A stretch of DNA of 64,000 nucleotides from a virus. Below are positions 25,638-35,800 of the stretch, piece after piece (the first letter of the stretch is position 1; every line of letters begins with the position of its first letter). The stretch is taken from the IMG/VR virus record IMGVR_UViG_3300037010_003037, positions 83,698-147,697 of that record. One strand, given 5' to 3'. Under the pieces are notes generated by a model. The model searched no databases and was not told the origin of the DNA. It saw only the letters and a list, made by a program, of their open reading frames with translations. The position numbers and the translations under genes are program-made.

Positions 25638-28600
25638 TCAAGTAATTCTAAGCCTAAAAGGCGCGGTGAATCCTGATGGAAGTGTAAATGAAAATGATTG
25701 TAAGCTTATAGCAGATGGAAACTGTTGAAATGGCATCATGTTTGGAATAGGTGAAGCATAAACACCTGGGTTATTAACTGACTCAACAATCAGAGTAGGT
25801 GTTACAGGTGGGCCATTATGAGTGATAAGATATTCATCAGCATTCTGTGTAATCAATAAGCCTTCCAAAGGAACTTTTGTAAAATCATACATCTTACTAA
25901 CACGATTAACTTGATTTTCTGTGACAGTAATTGTTCCTGTAAGGCTTGAAAATGGTGTAATAAGAACATGATTTGGATCCAAGTAGTTGACTGTATATGC
26001 ACTTGGGTTAACTATGTTGTTAGTTCCGTCTCTAACAGTAACAGAGACATTCAAGGTATTTAGATTGTGCGTTACTAAAATAGGGTTATCACCTGGAACC
26101 CATGAAAATGTGAACACCGGTGCAGCTAGCTTTTCTACAAGTGTAAAATCTTCTAAAAATTGCGTACCTGTTGTTTCAGTAGATTCTTCAGAAACAAATG
26201 TTCCTAATGATCCATTAATTGGGTGTGGCAGGATTATTTGCGCATTTTCATCATACTCGTATACCCCAGGCGCTATTTCGATGGCATGCTGAATGATTGC
26301 TGAATATCGTTGATCGTAATCGAATATATCATATGGCATTTCATCATAGCCAAAAACGATAGGAAGCGCGCCACCTTCGATTAGTGTGATATTCAACGTG
26401 TCATCAAGAGCAAGATTACCAACAACATTAATTCCTGAGATATTCTCAAATGAGAACAACACAGGTATGTTGTCAAATAAATTCAACCGTACGCGAGCGT
26501 ATGCGCGCAGATTCTCTGTTACCTTTACTCTAATATTTTGCCCATAAGAAGCATCAGGTTGAAATCTGAACGCAAATTTAGTATTAAACGGAACGTAGTT
26601 CTTAAAAAAGTTTTTATCAAATATAATGGTTGCAGAACCATTCCTGTTAGTGCACTGATATCGAGGTTGCTCGATTGTAAATACCTTGACTGTTGGATCA
26701 GAACAAAGATATGCTTCAATTTGAGTAGTAAGGTCAGGAAAATGAGCAGTCTTCCCATCATATAGAGATGCTGGGGAAGTTGGCCTATCGAAATAACGAA
26801 ACTCAAGTGGAATCCAGTCATTTACTGAAGCAAGTTCTGGGTAAATCTTACCAGCATCATTAATTCTAAAGCGCATCACATCTAACAACGCTTTGTCAAT
26901 TATGATGCGATCTCCATCATTTACACCATTTTTAAAAATGACAGAACCATAGCTGTGATACAGTGGGAAATATTCCTCATTGTACAACCACGGAACAGTA
27001 ATGTCTTCTATACCAGTATCATATCGAGGAATTTCATAGTTAAGCTCATCATACCATCCTTCGGCAGCATAGGTATACTCTGGTGCAAGATATACTCTAA
27101 TTGTGTCACCAGCTTGATACTCGAACTCTCCAGGAATATAGTCAATTTTGAATGAACAGAACTCATCTTCCCATACTTCATTCAATGTTAGAACTTTTCT
27201 ATATCCATAAATGTTGTTTACAACTGTTGCATACTTAACAACAGTATTTGGTTTAACTGGAGGTTGGAACGTAATCGTATACACTGATGGTTCAGCAATA
27301 GAATGTACATCTTTTATCTTTGTGAACAACAATGATGTTGTTTCAGAACCACCAACAGCTACAAATAAACCATTTCCATACGCGATAGAGTTATATGAAT
27401 TCCCTTTATAACGCGTCCAGGAAATGCCACCATCTTCTGATGAAGCAATAAAACCATCTGGTCCAACGGCAACGAATTTTCCATTACCATATGAAACTGA
27501 AGTCAAAATTCCAGTATCTCGCTCAACTGGATTATCCCAAGTATTAGCTACACGTGTCCATGTTAATCCACCATCGGTTGAGCGAATAATAACTCCATTG
27601 CTGCCAACTATAATAAAGGTGTTAAGATCTTTGACATAAATGATGTCATTAAAATCTACGCTTTGTTGCTGGAGTGTTCCTAGCACAGATAAACCAAATG
27701 AAACCGGTGTCCAATTAATTCTATCATTAGAACGAAGAATCGTACCTTTATTACCAACAGCAATTATCGCATCATTAGACCATGCAATACCATTTAAGCT
27801 ATCATGTGTACCACTTAATCTCTTTACCCACCCAAACCCAGTTGTAGATGTAAGGATTGTTCCATCATCTCCAACAGCTATAATACAGTTTTTTAAACTT
27901 AAACTATATGACACTATTACAGTCTCACCAACAGTAAATGGAATAGTAGCTGTTGGCGGAAAATTTGGGTCATAGAGATAAATTACATCAGTGTTGGTAT
28001 CATACCAGAAAGGAACAGTTTCTTCCTGTGGAACTCCACCAACAACTTTCCAGATTGATATACCTGACGGGTCTAGTTCATTACCACTGTTCAACACAAT
28101 AGAAGCATTATCAAGTTTGTCATTCGCTGTTTGCGTAATAACAATTGGTCCGCTGTTAGTTTTTGACACTAGAAAATTAGGAATAACTGTAGACGCGTGC
28201 AGAGTAGAATTAACCCCAGTTGCTTGACGAACCCAGTGTTCACCGTCGGATGATGTAGCAATTAGCCCATTTTCGCCAACGATAACAATTAGTTCACCTG
28301 GAGGTGGTGGAACAACTTCTTGATACCACGTGTTCCCATCAGGTGATGAACCAACTATAGAATCTTTACCAGCTACGTAAAATGCACCATTAAATGAAAT
28401 AGATGTTAAGATTTGCGCGTTAGAAACTACTTGGCGCCATGTCCTATCATTTCCATCTGGTGACACCGAAACAGTAGCACGATAGATGCTCGCGAAGTAT
28501 TTCAGTTTGGGGATCTTAAAACCAATCTTTCCGTTCCAATACCATTCCCCAATCTTTGCATTAGGTTGCCAGCCTGAAACGCTTCCATATACTAGAAAGT

Positions 28601-29822
28601 TTTCTACACGATCTCCAACAGTGAAGTTAAATGTGTCACCTTGGAAAAATCCTTCAATTGTAGGAATAATAGTGAAGTGAATATCATCGTTCTTGAATGA
28701 GCAACCATCCTTAAGATCAATATTTTCAATAGTATAAGGATTAACGCTGTCTATCTTAGAAAGATTGTATGTTCCATCTCCATTAAACGTAATGGACCAT
28801 GATGATGGAATACTTACCCTATCAAGAGAACGGGTGTGAATTTCTAATGCAGGTTGATACAGCCGTGATGGTGAACCTGCTCCAGGCATAAATGATGGTT
28901 TAGACTGTACAACGATAGGGTTTGTTTTAATAATCGACCAAACTTCTTGTGGTGCGTCTTCGGCAACTGTGATCTTATGATATGGCGTTAAAACAAACGT
29001 GTCACCAATAATAAGTAGATGATCAGTTTGACCTGGTGCTGGTTCAAAGTCGAATTTTAACAGTGGGTGATTAAATGTAGTTCTAAATTGTGATGTTCCA
29101 ATTAAGCCATTATATTTGCCTCTAACCTCGACAATACCATTAACATCATCTATGCACGTGAGAGTCCATTCATCATAAGCACCACGCTCTATGTTACGAA
29201 TGCATGCGGCAGCTTTAATTACGTCTTGATATAATAAAATGCCGGTACTTTCAGCAAAAGCTGGTATACTGGAAACGTTTTGTTCAATCCAACGCTGATT
29301 GGGACGTGTTTCAAACGTGTAAACACCATGACTTAGGAAATAGTCAAATGATTCTTGTTGGTGTTCACCATTCTTACGAACATTTGTTACGCTTGGACCA
29401 TCCCATCTTCGTGGGTTAAATGCTCTACCGCCATGATTTTCAATTCCAGGAATCTGTAAATCATCATTTTCACCAGCAATGAATGTTTCTTGACTAACAT
29501 GGCTTAAAAACTTATGTACAGATGTAAATGGTACTTGCCATTGTGTTCTATTACCATCAGATATCAGTTCTTTCCACCAGGAATTTGAACGACGTGTTCT
29601 TACTCCTGGATATGGTGATGATGATTCAAGAAGATCAGCTCCTAGAAATGCTAAAAGTTGATGATTTTCTGTAATTTTTACGTTTACATCATCATTGATT
29701 TCATATCGTTCTTCAATTTCTGAAAGCTTAGTGTGGTATGGTTTTACGTCTAAAACGTAATTATTCAGAGCATCAGTATGCCCATTTGCTACGACAAGAT
29801 AATGGCTTTTAGTAGAGTTCAT
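25638..29822 (-). CDS. Giant tail/baseplate protein with BNR-like beta-propeller repeats (1394 aa)
   Basis: I start the gene at ATG 29822 (MNSTKSHYL), which has a GGAG site 8-10 bases upstream; the longer open frame needs a TTG start at 29852. A central region (roughly 27330-28480) holds repeats such as IVGSNGVIIRSTDGGLTW and FVAVGPDGFIASSEDGGISW, typical BNR/Ycf48-like propeller blades. A copy of the shared fibre module lies at 25923-26114. It overlaps the end of the 2933-residue gene by 14 bases. Position after the gp7-type gene suggests a baseplate periphery or fibre-connector role. Confidence 0.72.
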   Translation of the reverse strand: MNSTKSHYLVVANGHTDALNNYVLDVKPYHTKLSEIEERYEINDDVNVKITENHQLLAFLGADLLESSSPYPGVRTRRSNSWWKELISDGNRTQWQVPFTSVHKFLSHVSQETFIAGENDDLQIPGIENHGGRAFNPRRWDGPSVTNVRKNGEHQQESFDYFLSHGVYTFETRPNQRWIEQNVSSIPAFAESTGILLYQDVIKAAACIRNIERGAYDEWTLTCIDDVNGIVEVRGKYNGLIGTSQFRTTFNHPLLKFDFEPAPGQTDHLLIIGDTFVLTPYHKITVAEDAPQEVWSIIKTNPIVVQSKPSFMPGAGSPSRLYQPALEIHTRSLDRVSIPSSWSITFNGDGTYNLSKIDSVNPYTIENIDLKDGCSFKNDDIHFTIIPTIEGFFQGDTFNFTVGDRVENFLVYGSVSGWQPNAKIGEWYWNGKIGFKIPKLKYFASIYRATVSVSPDGNDRTWRQVVSNAQILTSISFNGAFYVAGKDSIVGSSPDGNTWYQEVVPPPPGELIVIVGENGLIATSSDGEHWVRQATGVNSTLHASTVIPNFLVSKTNSGPIVITQTANDKLDNASIVLNSGNELDPSGISIWKVVGGVPQEETVPFWYDTNTDVIYLYDPNFPPTATIPFTVGETVIVSYSLSLKNCIIAVGDDGTILTSTTGFGWVKRLSGTHDSLNGIAWSNDAIIAVGNKGTILRSNDRINWTPVSFGLSVLGTLQQQSVDFNDIIYVKDLNTFIIVGSNGVIIRSTDGGLTWTRVANTWDNPVERDTGILTSVSYGNGKFVAVGPDGFIASSEDGGISWTRYKGNSYNSIAYGNGLFVAVGGSETTSLLFTKIKDVHSIAEPSVYTITFQPPVKPNTVVKYATVVNNIYGYRKVLTLNEVWEDEFCSFKIDYIPGEFEYQAGDTIRVYLAPEYTYAAEGWYDELNYEIPRYDTGIEDITVPWLYNEEYFPLYHSYGSVIFKNGVNDGDRIIIDKALLDVMRFRINDAGKIYPELASVNDWIPLEFRYFDRPTSPASLYDGKTAHFPDLTTQIEAYLCSDPTVKVFTIEQPRYQCTNRNGSATIIFDKNFFKNYVPFNTKFAFRFQPDASYGQNIRVKVTENLRAYARVRLNLFDNIPVLFSFENISGINVVGNLALDDTLNITLIEGGALPIVFGYDEMPYDIFDYDQRYSAIIQHAIEIAPGVYEYDENAQIILPHPINGSLGTFVSEESTETTGTQFLEDFTLVEKLAAPVFTFSWVPGDNPILVTHNLNTLNVSVTVRDGTNNIVNPSAYTVNYLDPNHVLITPFSSLTGTITVTENQVNRVSKMYDFTKVPLEGLLITQNADEYLITHNGPPVTPTLIVESVNNPGVYASPIPNMMPFQQFPSAISLQSFSFTLPSGFTAPFRLRIT

Positions 29823-32800
29823 CTTGTTGCTCCACTTGTGTTGCTTGGACAATTGTTGTAGATGAACTTACAGTAATATATGATGTCTTGAAAATGTCGC
29901 TAAACTCAAAATTGTTAGCAAGCGCATCATCTAGAACTGCAAAGAAGATTTCATTAACTTGACTTGCTCTAGCAGTTTTGTAAATTATGCTCATTGTTTC
30001 ACGTGCTTTTTCAGGTGTTGCAAACCATTCACTAGACTTAGAGAAGTCCAGTGCAGTTATATAGTCAGTAATAACTTTATTTCCAACACGCAATGTACAT
30101 TGTGTATTCAAGATAGTATTAATAATAGATTTCTTTACTAGCTCCGTATCAGCAAAAATTTGACCTTTACCAAAACCAAACCGAGTACGTGTACCATTTC
30201 GATTATCATAGTCAATTCGTGCTTGAGATGGAACTGGATTTCCACCTGCATCAATTCCAGAAACAGCAGCAGTAATTAACTCCCATAATTGAGCTGGAAT
30301 TTTATTTCGTTGGCTCTTTCTGATAAGTTTCCACTCACTGTGCGTGTTCTTTAAATTAATTTCTTCTGGGTCATCCCTTAATGTAAAGTCTCTTACAAAG
30401 CGCAGTTTGAACGCAGAGTCCTTAGTAACAAACGCGCTCAATCCAGCAATAGCACAGGAATCAAACTTAGCAGGATATTTTTTATCGTTAGAAGGCAAAG
30501 CGCGTACAAAGATAGTATACGTGCTTGGACCAACTGTTAGAATATCTTGTGCTTGAGCTAGCGACATTGTCTTGTTTACTTGAGGAATTGTCTTATCTTG
30601 TACCCAGAAATAATACTTAGCCGCTGTAATATTACCATCAGCATCACGCTGTTGAATTACTGTGTACTGGTAATCCAACTTGTACTGTGTTTGAATGGTA
30701 TAGTCTTCAGCTACATCAGGATCAAATTCTAGTTCTTTACTTGATGGAACATAAGCTCGGTATAGAACTAAAACGCTTGAACCTTCCTGTGGAGTATTTA
30801 CAATCTGAAGTAGATATCCCGAAATGACATATCCGCTTGGATTAACCTGAATTCCATTTACGTAGACAGATACACGGTTATTGTCAATTTCTTCTGGAAG
30901 AACAAACAAGATAGGATCTACACCATTAGATATTTTATTAAGACGCAGATCATTAAGTAACTTCCACTCTGTCCAACTTACAGTATAACGAGCTATACTT
31001 TCGCCAGTTCTTAAAACTAGTGTATTAATGGGGTTGTACATTTCACTAATTATTGAAGAAGTGGCAGAAACTATTTGCTCGTCACCAACATAAGGCTTCC
31101 ACATGTTAAACGGAGGCACTAAATCAGAATCCAGTTCTTTCTGAGTTGGAGTTTCCCAGGTTTTCCACTCATATTCAGATTCTGAATAATCAATATCATT
31201 TTTATCATTTATGAAAATATCATCTGGTAGAGGAATTATCTCTTCAAATGAAATACCTTCACGAATATAAATGTCCTGCTCACCATTAACTATTGAATCA
31301 ATAATTTCCTCACTAGTCAGTGGGGTGTTGCCGAATATCGCTCTTTTGATTCTAACTGATAATCCAAAAGTTTCAAATTTCACGATAAGCAAGTTATCAT
31401 TTACAGCATCAGTAGAAACCCAATCATTAACTTGTGTATCTTCATAATTTCCTAGAGCATCAGACATTCTTAGCGCAAATACTCCAGCAGAAATAGTTTT
31501 CTTAGAAAGCTTAATCGCTCCAATTTTTGAACCAAATGCTGGGATTTTAAGTGGCTCTAGTTCAATTGACGCAAGTTTAGTTCCACTTGGAACAATCATA
31601 GGTTGATCAAGAAGAACACTTGAGCCAATAACATATTGTATATTATCAACAATTTTGACCTCACCTACTGGCTTATTATTTTTCCAACCTCCAAAATGAC
31701 GGTCAGCTACTAGTGTTTGATCTTTACAACGACCTTTATCAGCAACTAACAGATTACCAGAAACAAATACTTTTATTAATGTAGACCCAAATGATGGGTG
31801 CGCATTAGAATTTCCAACACCAGCTTTTGACCACGCAATAGGCTTTCTTTTGATAATGCGATCACGTTTATAGTATTTTTTCAGAGCGGCACGCCCTGAT
31901 GCCTTTAATCTTGGGTCAATTTCAGCACTACCTTCTTGTTTAGCAGCAAGATCATCATATTTAGCTGGGTGAACAGGACTTTCAACCCATTCATATAGAT
32001 CAATAGAAGCCCAATCAGCTAGCAGACCCCAGCGCTGTAATCGTGCATCTCTGTTTGGGAAAATTTTTGCATCATAGTACGGGATATAGCCAAGATTTGC
32101 AGTATTCCACCAAACTCGTCCAACCTCGCGTTGAGCCCATGGTTTTAAAGTATGATAATTTTCATTGTTAGTTGTTTGCATTGAGTAGTTATATCTAGCA
32201 GGGTCAGCATGTGAAATAATATCAACTACTTCCAGCGGTGCTTGTGCGTGTATACCGATAGCTGGATGCCATAATGAAATATCATCAATTAGAATTGAGT
32301 CTTTATAGTTAATTAGCTTTATTGGTGAAAGCTTAGTAGGATTAATCCACGTAAAGCCTGTTACTTTGTATGTTCCTGGACCATCAACTTTAATAAGGCT
32401 AGCGTTTATAACTTTACAGTTAAACGGACCAGTGACAGAAGGCTCAACACCATCACCATTGTGATAAATGTTGGATAAGCGAATATAAGCTGGAAATGTG
32501 TTTGACGCATCTACAACAACAGTCTCAGAAATTCGTTCTGCTTCAAAATACAAGCCTTTGCCCAAGTCATTAATGCTAAACCAGCGCGTATCATCACCAC
32601 TTTCTATGTGGGTAAACAGTGGCATTAAGTCAACACCATCACCATTTGTATAGAACTGAAGTCTAAGATACTTCTGAGTTGTATCTGTTGGTTCAATCTT
32701 AAGCTCAGGAGATGACTTTTCTCGAGCATCTCCATACTCAGCTATCTTATATGCCCAGTACTCATCCACCGAGGCATCATTAAACTTCTTGTAATTGACG

Positions 32801-35800
32801 AATGCATCAATCGTCATGTTAGTTCCTTTGGCTTGGATTAGGCCACGCCAAAAATTAAACTGTGTAGAATTGTTAACATCGATTTTGTCAAAATAGGACT
32901 TCTTACTATAGCCAAGAAGCGCAAGCGCGTGTTCTGCAGTTGTAGGTTCATAGAAAGTTTTGGCTGCATCATAATAAGATGCAGAAGCATCAACAGATGA
33001 CATTAGGTTTCTACGAACATTATTACCACTTAAGAAAAAGCCTTCAAATGTCGGTTTGCCATTTGGCTCTTCTTGTCGAATATAGTTTAAGTACGCAGTT
33101 TTAATTCGCGCGCTGGTAAATGGATCAAACAGCGTAGCTGCCCCATTCTCATCACTGAACTTCTTATTGAATAGAATAGCGTGCTCATATTCATCAATAA
33201 ACACGTGTGCAGAAAAGATCGGCGTGTTAGTGTAAGTTACTGCATACTCATCTGTTCTGATTACGTGTAGTTTATCAACTGGAATTAGCGCACCAGTCAC
33301 ATCATAAGCGCCTTGTGCTGAGTATGCATCAATGAATACTCTGTCACTGTAACGCGCCATTAAACCATATGGTGTGATTAGAGTCAAATTTTCCATGAAT
33401 GGGTTAAGAATATGGGCATCCCCAGCATTCATGCCCTTGTATACACGGTCAATAAATTTCTCAATTTCAAGCTGCCAATCCAGATTGCGTCCTGTTTCTT
33501 CATCAGTAACTGGCATCCCCTCTGAATAAATTCTCCATCCAAGATCATGCAATCTATCAACATAACCAAAGATGAAATTAATAACGTTTTGCAGCCCAGT
33601 AATGATCTGTGGAGTTGTTACTGTTTCAATTGACAACTTTTCGGTATAGCGTTTCCATTCAAGGGGTGTTGTTATCTTACTTAGTGCGTTAAATGTTAAG
33701 TATTCACCGCTTGTGTTTAACACGTATTTTTCAATAGTCGGGTTTTGATTGCTATAACTTTCAATTCTAAATACCCAATCACTTGCATCAGTTTTTGGTG
33801 CTTGATACCCATATTGATTTATAACTCGTGAGCCCATGGATACTAACTGCACACGAAGGCCAGTAATCCATAGACTGTCATTATTAGAGTTCTTTTTCAA
33901 TAGAAGATTATACGATGTTGTTGGTAGTAATCCAAGAGTTGTATTAATGCTTAAAGTATCTTGACGTATTAGAGCACCAATGCGATGCGCAAGCTTAAGC
34001 TGCCAATTTCTGTATGCTTGTGTGGCAGAAGAGAATTCTGTGTCAATAAAGCTAAAGCGCAGCAGGTTTGTGAACCACTGACCAAGTCCTTTGAACTTTT
34101 TAACAGTAGCTGCAACATGTGTAAATTTAGTTGGAACAGGTTTCATCGGTTGTGTAGGATGAACAACAGCTGCACCATCTGCAACGCATCCTTCACAAAA
34201 ATCATTAATGATTAGACTTGGGTCAACATAATTTGGGCTATCTACATCGACCACGTCGTCATAGAGATTGATAATAAGTTTTTCACCAAGTTCAAAAGGA
34301 ATTCCCAGATCATCAATGGTTACATTGTTAAAACTAACACCATCAGTTACAATGCTAAATGGTAAACCCTCTTCAACATACGCTTTTAGTTGTCCATTTA
34401 TAAACAAGCTAAAAATAGTTAAATTATCTTCAACATGGCTAACTTCAAAAATTATCTCACGTGTTTTATCATTAGGGTTAACAGCATTAATGGTTCCTTT
34501 AATTCTTTGTTGAACTTCATCAGAGGTGTAAGTGTTGATAATGTTTAATCGTTCACCATGCATTAAGAATGAAGTGTGTGGCTGAAGAGCAGATAGGTTT
34601 CTTTCGAGCCGCGCGCCACCAGGATATGCTGTAACGAATGTATCTCCCCATGACTTACTTAAAAACTCAAGTGGTTGGAGTCTAAACGCAGTGCGGGCGA
34701 GACCGTATAGGTATTCTAAAGATTTCTTCCATACTATTTCAACAGGTCCATTATCACCAAACCTATATACATCAGAAATTCCTGATGGTATATAAGTTAA
34801 AAGAGCTTCTGAAGAAGCACTTTCCAGTGGTGAAACATATGGTGGAAGAACTGCATCATTGTAAATGTTAACGCATAGCTTGAGAGATGGATTAGCAGCC
34901 TTGATATCTGCCCACATCTGTTGTTTCCACATGCGCACCTGTTCAATTGTTACAGGTGTAACGTTAGGAATAATAGTGCCTGATGTGGTAATTACCCACA
35001 CTGTATTTGCCCTAGTGTCACCTTCAAGGCAACCAACTGTTAAACCTTCAGCTAAAATGTCAGATGAACGTGTCCAGCTACTTGCAGCAGCTATGTAAAT
35101 TCCATTCATTTCAGGTAGTGTCTGTGCTATCAGTAGAATACGATCACCGTTAGCAACTTGTATTCCATCAATAACTGGAAAACCTGCCAATGTAGGCACA
35201 TTTTGCCATGCAACAACACGAACAGGAGTTGCAATATTATTTGTTCCACTTACTGTGCTTGCATAAAGAGCATCCCATGTGGGTGGTTTAATAGCAAAGT
35301 TTAGTAGCTTCCATGGCTCAAGGTTAGGACGACATGTAGAAACGGTTTGTCCAGGTCTGTTAAAATGCTGCTTGTAAATATCATACCATCTTGCAGGCAC
35401 TGTTGTGAAGCCAGGAATAATTGCGTGGGAATAATTCCATGTAAAGGCATCGTTCTGCTTAAAATCGGGAGCGTATGTATCATAACCATACTTAAGAGCG
35501 AACCGCGCTAGTTCTATTTCTGAGTAACGCGAAACATTTGCATTGCTCAGATATGAGCTTACACTTTGTGATGGGTGAACACTCTCAAATAGTTTTTGCT
35601 CTACCGCAATAACAAGACTATTACGAATAGTTTCAATGCTGAATGGCAACCATCTATTAGCAACCGTGACAGAACTTACAATCCACGTGTTACTAACATT
35701 ATCCCATTCATGCATCTGGCGTGTTGAACGGTTAAACCAGAACTGTCCAGTTGATCCGTTTGGTGGTGTTGTAGGCGTGTCATAGTTTACAGAGAAAACT

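Noticed and set aside
25987-28680. Several plus-strand ORFs opposite the giant tail genes
   Set aside because: They are antisense to long, clearly coding minus-strand frames, lack ribosome-binding sites and show no recognisable protein features.
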